A stretch of 64,000 nucleotides of DNA from Pseudomonadota bacterium (GTDB lineage Bacteria > Pseudomonadota > Gammaproteobacteria > UBA9214), in assembly GCA_041395565.1 (NCBI GenBank), contig JAWLAI010000003.1:310001-374000 (forward strand), in the 5' to 3' direction. Positions within the stretch are counted from its first letter, which is position 1, and each line of letters opens with the position of its first letter. The position numbers and the translations under genes are program-made. Under the pieces are notes generated by a model. It saw only the letters and a list, made by a program, of their open reading frames with translations, did not search any database and was not told the origin of the DNA. Positions 25,862 through 34,257 of this stretch are shown here, piece after piece.

Positions 25862-27061
25862 ATGTACTGGCTTTCCTTCAAAAAGAAGCAGGAAAAACAG
25901 GTCACTGGCTTGATTCTGCCTGGTGGCGGGGCGCGTAATGCCTATCAGGCGGGCGTGCTCAAGGCCATTGCCGACATGCTGCCGGAGGACGTGGAGAATC
26001 CGTTTCCGGTCATTTGCGGAACTTCGTCGGGCGCGCTGAACGCAGTCCTGCTGGCGAGCAGTGCCACTCGCTTTCGCGAAGGCGTGGACCGGCTCTGGGG
26101 CATCTGGTCCAATTTTCACGTCGGCAAGGTTTTCAGGGTGGATGGCTGGACCGCACTGGTCAGTGCCTGGCGCTGGGCAACGACCTTTCTGCTTGGCGGT
26201 TTGGTCAAGCAGCAGCCAGCGTCGGTACTCGACAACACGCCATTGCGCGAATTGCTGGAACGGCATATCCGCTTCGCCCGTATTCAACAGGCGATTGACA
26301 GCGGTGCGCTGCGGGCGATATCGGTGACGGCGTCCGGTTATACCAGCGGTCTCTCGGTCAGCTTTTTCCAGGGTGTCGCCGACCTGGTGCCCTGGAAGCG
26401 CACCCGCCGGCGCGGCCAGCCGACCGAACTCACGCTCAATCACCTGATGGCGTCATCGGCGATACCTGTCCTGTTTCCCGCGGTCAAGCTGCGTAACGAG
26501 TATTTCGGCGATGGTTCCATACGGCAGACTGCGCCGCTGAGCCCGGCATTGCACCTCGGCGCGAATCGCCTGCTGATTATCGGTGTCAAGAATACCCGGC
26601 AGGATCTGCCGCCGGACGATGAACGCGACATCCGCTACCCCACCTTCGGGCAGATTTCGGGTTACATTTTCGACAGCCTGTTCATGGACAGCCTGGATGC
26701 GGATATCGAGCGCATGCGCCGCATTAACCACACCATTACAGAAACCAAGGAAAAGCGCGTTGTCTACGGCGGGACCCAGCTGCGCCAGATCGATTATCTG
26801 GTCATATCGCCGAGCCGGGACGTGCGCGATATCGTAGCCAAGTACATCAGCAATTTTCCCCGCTCCGTGCGTATTCTGCTCAAGGGCATCGGTGCGCTGA
26901 CACGCGAGGGCCGGCCGCTGATGAGCTACCTGATGTTCGATGCTCCGTTCTGCAAGGAACTGCTCGATCTCGGCTATCAGGACGGCATGGCGGCCAGGGA
27001 GCAGATCCTGCGCCTGATCGGATACGAGGACCTGATCGGGGAAGAAGAGGCGACCGGCTAG
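25862..27061 (+). CDS. patatin-like phospholipase
   Basis: 399 aa. The oxyanion motif LPGGGARNAYQAG is at residues 19-31, the nucleophile Ser55 lies in GTSSG, and the catalytic Asp in FGDGSIRQ. This is the Ser-Asp dyad of patatins. A C-terminal region of about 150 residues (DUF3336-free) extends past the catalytic core. The ATG at 25862 is chosen over an in-frame GTG at 25838. It is convergent with the HerA-like gene. It probably hydrolyses membrane lipids; its physiological target is unknown. Confidence 0.85.
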   Translation: MYWLSFKKKQEKQVTGLILPGGGARNAYQAGVLKAIADMLPEDVENPFPVICGTSSGALNAVLLASSATRFREGVDRLWGIWSNFHVGKVFRVDGWTALVSAWRWATTFLLGGLVKQQPASVLDNTPLRELLERHIRFARIQQAIDSGALRAISVTASGYTSGLSVSFFQGVADLVPWKRTRRRGQPTELTLNHLMASSAIPVLFPAVKLRNEYFGDGSIRQTAPLSPALHLGANRLLIIGVKNTRQDLPPDDERDIRYPTFGQISGYIFDSLFMDSLDADIERMRRINHTITETKEKRVVYGGTQLRQIDYLVISPSRDVRDIVAKYISNFPRSVRILLKGIGALTREGRPLMSYLMFDAPFCKELLDLGYQDGMAAREQILRLIGYEDLIGEEEATG

Positions 27062-27067
27062 CCGCGA

Positions 27068-28723
27068 CTAGCGATGTAACCGGTCCTGGCGGCGCCAGCG
27101 ATCCACAATATCGTCAACATCCAGGTCCATGGGGCCGGTACACCAGTGCCGGAAGAAATCGACGCTGGAGCTGTTGGGCGGCGGATCGGGTTTGAACAGC
27201 TGGACACGGGTCGGCAGTGGCACCGCGAGCCCCATGATCATGGCCTCGCCCTGGCCGAGCGAAGACAGGATGTCGATCAGGTCGCGTTCGGCCTCTGGGA
27301 CCAGGTCGCGGACGTATTCCTGGTCATCCGGGTTCGTCAGGCGCAGGCAAACGAAAGTGCTGCATTGTGCCAGCACAGTTTCGGAAAGATCATGCGGGCG
27401 CTGGGTAACCACCGCCATGCCGACGCCGTACTTGCGTCCTTCCTTCGCGATACGCTGCATGGTGCGCAGTGTGCCCCGGTACTGGACGTTGCCCTCGCGC
27501 GGTATGTAGGCGTGCGCCTCCTCGCAGACAAGCAGCAGGGGAAACTCCTTGTAGCGCGGGTTCCAGTAGTTAAACTCGAAGGCAAGTCGACCGATCTGTG
27601 CTGTCACCACCGGCCGCACATCGAATGGTACCGAGCTCATATCGATGATGGTGAGTTGTGCCTTGGGCTCACCGAGGCCGACGAAATCGCGCAGCAAACC
27701 GCCGAGGGTATCCGACGAGACGCGGTGTCTCGGATTCAGCAGGAAGTCATAGCGCATGTCGTTCATGCGGCTCTGCAGGCGCATGAGGAACTGGTCGAAC
27801 AGCCCTGCTAGAGGGCCCTTCTCCTTGCCGAAATTCGAGGTGGTTTTGTTCGCCGTCTCGAAATAGCCATATAGTTCCTTGAGCGAGAAATAGACCGGCG
27901 AATCGATCGATATGTGACCGATGCCGAGATCCTTGTTGGACTTGTTGCGCAAATCCTGCACGCAGTCGCGCAGGAAGGCTATCTGCGATGAGGCGGAATC
28001 GTCCTGGCGGTCGATCAGCAGGTCGACCAGCTCGGAGAAGGTCATGAGCCAGTAGGGTATCTCGAGGTCGCGAGCGTCGATATATCGCGTGGTCTGTTCA
28101 TCGAAGGAGCACTGCCGGACGCCGCTCTCATCCTCCCAGCTGTACTCGCCGTGCAGGTCTAGCAGAATGATGTGAGCCTTGGGCATGCGCCTGACCGCGC
28201 GTTGCAGCAGGTTGGCGACTGTCCATGACTTGCCGGCGCCGGATTGGCCGAGAATGGCCATGTGACGTCCGAACAGGGCGGCCGGATCCAGACACACATC
28301 GATCGAGTTGTCGGCGGATGAAACGCCGACGGCATAACCTTGGGCGCGGAATTTGACGAAAATGGACTCCATCTCGTCCCGCGTGATGTTGTGCACTTCC
28401 GCGCCGGTTACGGGGTAATTCTTGATGCCGTTCTGGAACACGCCGCCGGTGTTGATCTCGCCCAGCGGTATGAGGTTGATGTTCTTGCTGGTGCCGGAGC
28501 CGTTTGCCGCGGGCGCTTCACTGATCGAGGTGACAACGGCCAGGAGCTTGATATCGCCCTGGACGATCGAGACATAGGAGCCGGGCTGACCGCTGAGATC
28601 CAGTTCACCCTTGATGGATATGCGTGGCAGGCGCCCCTCGCTGGCGTCCAGCAGTCTTGCGGTCAGCGAGCCGGCCTCAACACGTGTGAGATGGCCAATC
28701 AGTGTCTTAGTGTACGGTGTCAT
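27068..28723 (-). CDS. HerA-like ATPase (DUF87 / HAS-barrel)
   Basis: 551 aa. An N-terminal beta-rich HAS-barrel-like region (about 1-140) is followed by a FtsK/HerA RecA-type core with Walker A GQSGAGKS at residues 159-166, Walker B FPLLLVCEEAH, and a conserved VTQRPHDLSETVLAQC segment containing the sensor glutamine and arginine. Archaeal HerA translocates DNA with the NurA nuclease for end resection. No NurA, Sir2 or DUF4297 partner is adjacent; only 6 bp separate it from the convergent patatin. Confidence 0.85.
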   Translation of the reverse strand: MTPYTKTLIGHLTRVEAGSLTARLLDASEGRLPRISIKGELDLSGQPGSYVSIVQGDIKLLAVVTSISEAPAANGSGTSKNINLIPLGEINTGGVFQNGIKNYPVTGAEVHNITRDEMESIFVKFRAQGYAVGVSSADNSIDVCLDPAALFGRHMAILGQSGAGKSWTVANLLQRAVRRMPKAHIILLDLHGEYSWEDESGVRQCSFDEQTTRYIDARDLEIPYWLMTFSELVDLLIDRQDDSASSQIAFLRDCVQDLRNKSNKDLGIGHISIDSPVYFSLKELYGYFETANKTTSNFGKEKGPLAGLFDQFLMRLQSRMNDMRYDFLLNPRHRVSSDTLGGLLRDFVGLGEPKAQLTIIDMSSVPFDVRPVVTAQIGRLAFEFNYWNPRYKEFPLLLVCEEAHAYIPREGNVQYRGTLRTMQRIAKEGRKYGVGMAVVTQRPHDLSETVLAQCSTFVCLRLTNPDDQEYVRDLVPEAERDLIDILSSLGQGEAMIMGLAVPLPTRVQLFKPDPPPNSSSVDFFRHWCTGPMDLDVDDIVDRWRRQDRLHR

Positions 28724-29250
28724 TGCCGGTTACCTTCCTGAGAAATCGGTAATGGGCAGCGCCTGCTCTGCGCTATGCCGGTTCAGGAACCCGCACGCAT
28801 CCGGCCGGTCTTGCCACTGCCGGTAGGTCGGATGCGGGGTTTACTCTAGCATATAGCGGCATGCCGGCCGTCGTTATTGAGTGCCTGTGCCACGCAGGGT
28901 GTCGCCGCAGGGGCTTTACGTGGCGCGTCCCGGTGGATCGGGGTGAACCCGGCGTCGGGGCGCCACCAAGCGGCTGCTTCCCGGGCGGTTTAGGTGATAT
29001 TGGTCAGGGGCTTCCTGGCGGGACCTGCCGGGTGTGGAGTGCAGCGATCAGGTGACGGCAACTTAGCGCCCGGCATGACCGAGCTGTCGCTTCCGCGTCG
29101 GTGCGGGCTGGGGCGACACCTGCGCCAAGGCCTTCGTAGGTGAACGGCATGCTTGCGGCGCCTGGAGGGCGCGGACGGCGGGTCGGGGGAGAGTGGCAGG
29201 AGGGGCGCGGCTGTCCACCCGCCGGAAGCCGGCGGGCGGTGCCGCTGAGG
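28724..29250. other. intergenic region without a recognised gene
   Basis: GC-rich stretch of about 530 bp between the HerA-like start and the end of the MlaC-like gene. A 64-codon frame at 28861 has no ribosome site or recognisable product. Near its end (29218-29236) is an 8-bp stem CCCGCCGG / CCGGCGGG that probably marks the end of the MlaC-like transcript. Confidence 0.5.
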
Positions 29251-29865
29251 CTAGTAGCTGCGTGCCAGTTCAGGCTGCATCAGATGACGGAACTGCTTGC
29301 GATAATAGACCACGGCGCTGGTGCCTTCCGCCTTGACGTCGAAGATCTTCCACTGGTCTCCGTTTTTATAGAAGCGGAACTCCAGCTTGGTCGGTATGCC
29401 GGTCGGCTGCATGATCCAGGCACTGACACGTACATCATTGCCGTCCTGACCGCGTGGGGTGAAGTAGCGGATGGGCTGGTCGGTGTAGGTCACAAGTTTT
29501 GATGCCAGCGTGTTCATGAAGGATTTTTTCAGCTGGTCCTGCATAAAGGCGCGTTGCTGCGGTGACATCTGTTGCCAAGCTGGTCCGGCGGCCCAGCGGG
29601 TCATGTATTCGAAATCGAAATAGGGTTCGACCTCGGTTGTCATGAAGGCAAGCGCTTGTTCCCGGTCTTCAGCGCGCCCGCTGCGGATAAACTTAGTCAG
29701 CTTGTTGACGCCGGCTTTGACGATGGCGTCGGGGCTGCTGGAGGCGAGCTTGTCGGCGTTGTGTCTGGGAAAGCTGCCGGGATAGCCCGGCGGGAAGGGT
29801 GCTGCGGTGGTGACTGCTGACAGGGAGAACAGGACGAGAAACAAAGCCAGTCGATGTACTTTCAT
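29251..29865 (-). CDS. MlaC/Ttg2D-like phospholipid-binding protein
   Basis: 204 aa with a signal peptide ending TTA-A. The periplasmic domain matches the MlaC/Tgt2 family: a helical start, FDFEYMTRWAAGPAWQQMSPQQRAFMQDQLKKS, then beta strands with DGNDVRVSAWI and WKIFDVKAEGTSAVVYYRKQF. MlaC shuttles phospholipids between membranes, but here the gene stands alone without mlaFEDB. It could be an orphan paralogue with another lipid substrate. The start has an AGAGG site. Confidence 0.85.
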   Translation of the reverse strand: MKVHRLALFLVLFSLSAVTTAAPFPPGYPGSFPRHNADKLASSSPDAIVKAGVNKLTKFIRSGRAEDREQALAFMTTEVEPYFDFEYMTRWAAGPAWQQMSPQQRAFMQDQLKKSFMNTLASKLVTYTDQPIRYFTPRGQDGNDVRVSAWIMQPTGIPTKLEFRFYKNGDQWKIFDVKAEGTSAVVYYRKQFRHLMQPELARSY

Positions 29866-29900
29866 TGATACCTCTGCGTGTACGCCGGGTGATGGAAAGA

Positions 29901-29927
29901 AAACAGGCCTGGAAACCAGGCCTGTTT
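29901..29927 (-). terminator. intrinsic terminator after the sulfur-globule gene
   Basis: Perfect 12-bp stem AAACAGGCCTGG / CCAGGCCTGTTT with AAA loop, followed on the minus strand by TTTCTTTCC. It separates the sulfur-globule gene from the MlaC-like gene. Confidence 0.85.
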
Positions 29928-29995
29928 ATACATCAGACACACTTGTGTTTCCACCGCTGCATGCACATCCATGTGCATGCCGGTGTCAGGTGTGC

Positions 29996-30361
29996 TTACT
30001 TGCTTTCTGCAGCCGGAGCGGCGGGAGCCGGAGCAACCGGGGCGTAGCCGTAGGGCGCATAGCCGTAGCCGTAACCCGGGTAACCACCGTAGCCGTAGGG
30101 GCCGTAACCACCCCAACCGTATGGGCCACCATAGCCATAACCGCGGCCATAGCCATAACCACGGCCATAACCGTGACCACGACCACCACCGCTGAAGCTC
30201 ATGTCGAAGTCGCCGAAACCATCACCGTCGAACGGACCCCAGTCACTGCCCCAGCCGTCATCCCAAGGACCACCGCCCCACCAGGCGTTGGCTGAAGTCA
30301 TCGGCAGAGCGGACAGGCCGGCGATTGCAGCTGCGGCCAGAACTGTTTTAACGCTGTTCAT
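29996..30361 (-). CDS. sulfur globule protein-like Gly/Tyr-rich exported protein
   Basis: 121 aa. A signal peptide ends at ANA-WW, then an extremely Gly/Tyr/aromatic region: WWGGGPWDDGWG, GHGYGRGYGYGRGYGYGG, YGPYGYGGYPGYGYGYAPYGYAP. It has the composition of the SgpA/B/C structural proteins that coat sulfur globules of Allochromatium. The ATG at 30361 has an AGGAGGTTACACA site. It is expected to be secreted and to self-assemble. Its divergent neighbour is the cytochrome-DUF302 operon. Confidence 0.75.
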   Translation of the reverse strand: MNSVKTVLAAAAIAGLSALPMTSANAWWGGGPWDDGWGSDWGPFDGDGFGDFDMSFSGGGRGHGYGRGYGYGRGYGYGGPYGWGGYGPYGYGGYPGYGYGYAPYGYAPVAPAPAAPAAESK

Positions 30362-30438
30362 TGTGTAACCTCCTGTGAAGACAAATGCTCTAGTGATATT
30401 AGGCAACGATATTCTGACGCATGGTGCAAATATATATA

Positions 30439-30480
30439 TTGACCTGTGTCAAGAAGAAAGTATCTTTATCACTATATTAT
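30439..30480 (+). promoter_or_regulatory. FNR-type palindrome and -10 for the cytochrome-DUF302 operon
   Basis: TTGACCTGTGTCAA (30439-30452) is a perfect palindrome two bases off the FNR consensus. TATTAT at 30475-30480 follows after exactly 22 nt. It may also influence the divergent sulfur-globule gene. Confidence 0.5.
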
Positions 30481-30571
30481 TATTCAGCAAACAACTTATA
30501 AGTCAATAGCCAGATGCCGAATAACTGATTTTCCGGTAACAGCATGTCCGGATTTACCACGAGGGCACGGT

Positions 30572-31606
30572 ATGCGAATGATTCTTATAGTATTAATGTT
30601 GGCATCAAGTGCGACGCTCATGGCGGCGCCCGATGGTTCCGCGCTTTATGCTGCCAACTGTGCAGCCTGCCATGGCGACAAAGGCGGTGGTGGAGTCGGG
30701 GTTCCGCTCTCGCTGCCCTCGTTTCTCGAGAGCATTGATGACAATTTTCTGCACCAGACCATACGGCATGGCAGGCCGGGGCGGGTCATGCCGGCATTTG
30801 CCGCGCTGAGTGATGCCCAGGTCGAGGCAATTATCCGCTTTATCCGGCAATGGTCCGACAAGCCTGCGCCGGTGTATCCGGCAGGGGCGGTCAAGGGTGA
30901 TGCGGTGCACGGTAAGTCATTGTTCGCGACCTATTGCGCTGCCTGCCACGGTGCCGAGGGCGAAGGCGGCAAGGGCACCGGGGTCACGTTCTCGCGTCAC
31001 CGTGACCTGCCCATCATTGCGCCGGCGCTCAACAATAGCGGCTTCCTGGCCGCGGCATCGGATGAAATGATCAGGCACACCCTGCAGTACGGGCGGGAGG
31101 GCACACCCATGCGTTCGTTCCTGGCGCAGGGGCTTTCCGAGCAGGATATCGGCGATCTGGTAAATTTTATTCGTACGTTCGATGGCGGCGCCACGGGTAA
31201 GCACGAGTTTCGTGCCGGCGAATCACCGGTACTGACGGCGGAATCACCCTATTCGCTCGAGGACACAGTGGAAAACGTCAAGCAGGCCATAACCAGTCAG
31301 AACTTCATCCTCATCAGGACCGATACGCTCGAACACGGTCTGGTGCCGGAGGGTGAGGAGAACCCCCGGCAGATGATCCTGCATTTCTGCAATTTCAAGT
31401 TCCTGTTCGATGCACTGGCGGTGGATCCGCGGGTGGGGATGTTTCTTCCCTGCCTGGTCACGGTTACGGAGACTGACGGCCGGGTCATTGTCAGCGCCAC
31501 CAATCCGGAATATCTCAGTCACCTGTTCAACAATGATGAGCTCGATGACTATTGCAAGCGCATGCGTGGTGTTTACGAGGCAATCCTTGAAGAGGCGACG
31601 TTATGA
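30572..31606 (+). CDS. diheme cytochrome c fused to a DUF302 domain
   Basis: 344 aa. A signal peptide of about 19 residues precedes two class I cytochrome c domains with CAACH at residues 30-34 and 122-126 and downstream methionines (GRVMPAF, GTPMRSF) as likely sixth ligands. The last 120 residues are a DUF302 domain containing ALAVDPRVGMFLPCLVTVTE. The ATG at 30572 has a GAGGG site. Its stop overlaps the next start (ATGA). It is probably a periplasmic electron-transfer protein; DUF302 function is unknown. Confidence 0.85.
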   Translation: MRMILIVLMLASSATLMAAPDGSALYAANCAACHGDKGGGGVGVPLSLPSFLESIDDNFLHQTIRHGRPGRVMPAFAALSDAQVEAIIRFIRQWSDKPAPVYPAGAVKGDAVHGKSLFATYCAACHGAEGEGGKGTGVTFSRHRDLPIIAPALNNSGFLAAASDEMIRHTLQYGREGTPMRSFLAQGLSEQDIGDLVNFIRTFDGGATGKHEFRAGESPVLTAESPYSLEDTVENVKQAITSQNFILIRTDTLEHGLVPEGEENPRQMILHFCNFKFLFDALAVDPRVGMFLPCLVTVTETDGRVIVSATNPEYLSHLFNNDELDDYCKRMRGVYEAILEEATL

Positions 31607-32061
31607 ATATGTACCGTTTGAACATGTTACTGGCATGGGCGCTGCTTGTGCTGACACAGCAGGTCGCTGCCCAGGAGATCATCATGACGCGATCCCAGCA
31701 ACCCTTTCCTGAGACCATGCTGGTGCTGCAGGAGTCGATCAGGGCGCACGGTTACACGGTGTCGCGCGTTCAGCGTATCGATATCGGGCTGACCGGTATG
31801 GGTTACCAGACGGATAAATACCGGATCGTCTTCGCCGGTAAGCCCGACGAGATCAGAATGCTGACCGAAAAGGCGCCGCAGCTGATACCCTATCTGCCGC
31901 CCAAGATTTCAATCTTCGCCGAAGGTGAGCAGACAGTCCTGGTGACAATCCACCCGGGCGTCTACGCCGGGATCGCCGGTGACGCAATTGATCCAGTGTT
32001 CTTCCAACGCTGGGAAAGCGATCTGGAATCCATCTTCCATGATGTCAGCAGTGCCGAATGA
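31603..32061 (+). CDS. exported DUF302 family protein
   Basis: 152 aa with signal peptide ending VAA-QE. The mature part is a DUF302 domain (VLQESIRAHGYTVSRVQRIDIGLTGMGYQTDKYRIVFAG). It is the second DUF302 in this operon, next to the cytochrome fusion, so the two may form a heteromer. Start ATG 31603 overlaps the preceding stop. Confidence 0.75.
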   Translation: MNMYRLNMLLAWALLVLTQQVAAQEIIMTRSQQPFPETMLVLQESIRAHGYTVSRVQRIDIGLTGMGYQTDKYRIVFAGKPDEIRMLTEKAPQLIPYLPPKISIFAEGEQTVLVTIHPGVYAGIAGDAIDPVFFQRWESDLESIFHDVSSAE

Positions 32062-32097
32062 AGCCGTTACCCTGCTGACAGATTGACAGGGTGTGGA

Positions 32098-32124
32098 TAA
32101 AAAAACGCGGACCAGAGGTCCGCG
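32098..32124 (-). terminator. intrinsic terminator downstream of the Sel1/ankyrin gene
   Basis: 8-bp perfect stem CGCGGACC / GGTCCGCG (32106-32113, 32117-32124) with a 3-nt loop, followed on the minus strand by seven T. It ends the oxidoreductase-ankyrin transcript and possibly a small RNA. Confidence 0.8.
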
Positions 32125-32165
32125 GAGTGTGTGGGAGATGTTGCCGGCACTTGGCCACAACATGG
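32098..32165 (-). ncRNA. candidate FNR-controlled small RNA
   Basis: A perfect FNR box at 32211-32198 (minus strand) stands between two convergent genes. A -10-like TATATC lies at 32170-32165, 27 nt on, which is further than ideal. An intrinsic terminator lies 60 bp later. The interval can form a 5' hairpin (TGTTG..CAACA) before the terminator hairpin. It could instead simply be the 3' end of the ankyrin mRNA. Confidence 0.25.
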
Positions 32166-32197
32166 ATATATGTTGCACAACGCCGTTTTTCTAGACG

Positions 32198-32211
32198 TTG
32201 ATTCAGATCAA
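32198..32211 (-). promoter_or_regulatory. perfect FNR box in a convergent intergenic region
   Basis: TTGATCTGAATCAA on the minus strand, all ten consensus positions. It is immediately after the stop of the Sel1/ankyrin gene, so it does not precede any protein gene. Confidence 0.5.
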
Positions 32212-34257
32212 CTAAAACCAATCAGATAACGATTTTTTGCCGGCCTTGTACTGGTCAATGATTGCGACGATCTCGTCGCGACCTGCCTTGGTGGCAAGGT
32301 CGCGCGCATGTTCGCGATTGTTGTTGCGGATGCGCAGATCGGCACCTGCGGCCAGCAGTGTCTTTACGACGGCGGCATGGCCACGTGATGCTGCAAGCAT
32401 CAGCGCAGTTTCGCCGATATTGTTCCTGACATCGAGTTTCGCACCGGCCTTGATCAGTGCGCTGACGGCCCGGTCGTCGCCTGCTTCAGCAGCAAGGATC
32501 AAGGCGGTGTTGCCGTCGCTGGTACGGTAGTGCACATCGGTCTTGCGGGCCAGCAGCAATTCCACGGTCTCGGCATCGGCGCGTGCGGCCGCAATGGCGA
32601 GCAGGGAATTACCCTTGCTGTCCTTGAGTTCTGTGTTGGCGCCTTTGCCGGTGAGCAGGCGAGCGACCCCGGTTTGCCTACTGTCGATGGCGTGCCAGAG
32701 GGCTGATCGTCCCTGTTTGTCCGTCCGGTCGATGTCAGCGCGGACTTGCAACAGGGATTGCACGCTTGCACTGTCGCCGTTGCGGGCTGCCTGCATCAAC
32801 GCTGTTTTGCCGTCATTGTCGGCAATGTCGGGGTTGGCTTTGCGGGCGAGCAGGGTCCGCACCAGTTCGGCGTCGCCGTTCCGCGCCGCGAGGTACAGGG
32901 CGCTGCAGTTGTCCGTGCGCACGGCATTGATGTCGCCACCCCGATCAAGCAGCTGCAGCACGGTCTTGCTGTCGCCGGAAAGGACACCGAGCATGAGGGT
33001 GGTGGTACCGTCACCGAGTCTGTTGTCGATCCCTGCGCCGAATTCGAGCAGTATCGATACCACATCGTGATTACCTTTCCAGGCGGCGCGGGAGAGTGCG
33101 CTGTAGCCTTCCTTGTCCCGCGCATTGATATCAGCGCCCTGCCTGATGAGTTCGCGTACGATATCCGTCTTGCCGCGCCAGGCTGCCTCAATCAGTGCCG
33201 GCATCTGACCGGCATCCGCGCTCCCGGATTGTGCCCGCTTTTTCTGCAGTTCCAGCAGGGCCGCGGCCGATGCCCGTGATTGGGGTACACGATTTTCCGG
33301 CACTGCTCCACGAGCGGCCAACAGGTCCAGTATCGCTTTATGCTGCTTGCGATCGGCGATATCGGCTGCAGTCAGGCCGTCACGGTTTTTTACATCGAGT
33401 CTGGCGTTCTTCCCGATCAGCGTTTTTGCTACGGCAGCATGATCCTTGCCCGCGGCGATCATGAGCGCGGAATTGCCTTCCGCATCTGTCATATTGATGT
33501 CAGCGCCCGCGTCGAGCAACATCCTGACGATGTCGGCATGATCATTGCGGGCTGCGATCTGCAATGCGGTTTCACCACCCTTGTTTTTCAGGTTTGGCTG
33601 CTTGCAGGCGGCTACAAGCAGCTTGAATACCGTGGCATTCCCGCGTTCGGCGGCATCCATGAGTACGGTATTGCCGTATTCATCCTGTTCGTCGACACGG
33701 GCGCCGGCTGCCAGGGCACGTTTGACGGTGTATGTGTCGGCCTTGATGACGGCGCGGCGCAGGGATTCGGGGTCGGACGCACGTGCCGGCGTGTCCGCTG
33801 TTTCCGGTGCGGACGCCGCAAGCTTGCGTTGCGCCATGGAATGACCGTTGTCCGCCGCGCTCCGGTACCACTGCATGGCTGTTGCTGGGTCGGTGGCCGT
33901 GCCCCAGCCATTTTCATACATGACGCCAAGGTTGTACTGCGCCTGGGCATGTCCCTGGTCAGCAGCCTTCTGCAGCCAGTGGAACGCGGCTTCGTGGTCT
34001 TTCGGGACGCCTGTACCAGCGCGATAGAGCGCTGCGAGCTGGTACTGGGCCTCGGCGTTGCCCTGGCTTGCCAGCGGTTTGATGATCGCAACCGCCTTGT
34101 CCATATCCCGCGTACGCACGGCGGCATAAAACTGATCAAGCGCTGGATCGGCCAGTGCCGGCACCTGGATGCAGGCGCAGCTCAGCAGCAGTATGGTAGC
34201 GAGCCGGCGGACCCACCGGTTTGCCATGGTGGATGGTGCTGTGTCATTCAGTCCCAT
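32212..34257 (-). CDS. exported Sel1/ankyrin-repeat protein
   Basis: 681 aa. A signal peptide follows a polar leader (MANRWVRRLATILLLSCAC.. to ALA-DP). Two to three Sel1-type repeats (QYQLAALYRAGTGVPKDHEAAFHWLQ, QYNLGVMYENGWG) occupy about residues 65-150. About 13 ankyrin repeats fill the rest, in two blocks separated by a linker near residue 330. The ATG at 34257 overlaps the upstream stop; an ATG at 34227 directly before the hydrophobic segment is an alternative. It is a periplasmic protein-interaction scaffold. It is the second gene after the Fe-S/flavin oxidoreductase, so a role in assembling the redox chain is plausible. Confidence 0.85.
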   Translation of the reverse strand: MGLNDTAPSTMANRWVRRLATILLLSCACIQVPALADPALDQFYAAVRTRDMDKAVAIIKPLASQGNAEAQYQLAALYRAGTGVPKDHEAAFHWLQKAADQGHAQAQYNLGVMYENGWGTATDPATAMQWYRSAADNGHSMAQRKLAASAPETADTPARASDPESLRRAVIKADTYTVKRALAAGARVDEQDEYGNTVLMDAAERGNATVFKLLVAACKQPNLKNKGGETALQIAARNDHADIVRMLLDAGADINMTDAEGNSALMIAAGKDHAAVAKTLIGKNARLDVKNRDGLTAADIADRKQHKAILDLLAARGAVPENRVPQSRASAAALLELQKKRAQSGSADAGQMPALIEAAWRGKTDIVRELIRQGADINARDKEGYSALSRAAWKGNHDVVSILLEFGAGIDNRLGDGTTTLMLGVLSGDSKTVLQLLDRGGDINAVRTDNCSALYLAARNGDAELVRTLLARKANPDIADNDGKTALMQAARNGDSASVQSLLQVRADIDRTDKQGRSALWHAIDSRQTGVARLLTGKGANTELKDSKGNSLLAIAAARADAETVELLLARKTDVHYRTSDGNTALILAAEAGDDRAVSALIKAGAKLDVRNNIGETALMLAASRGHAAVVKTLLAAGADLRIRNNNREHARDLATKAGRDEIVAIIDQYKAGKKSLSDWF

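Noticed and set aside
25862..28723. Patatin plus HerA-like ATPase as a defence system
   Set aside because: The genes are convergent and not an operon, and no nucleotide cyclase, sensor or NurA-type partner is adjacent.
28861..29055. 64-codon frame in the 28.7-29.2 kb gap
   Set aside because: No ribosome site, no recognisable fold, Cys/Gly/Arg-rich translation typical of non-coding GC-rich DNA.
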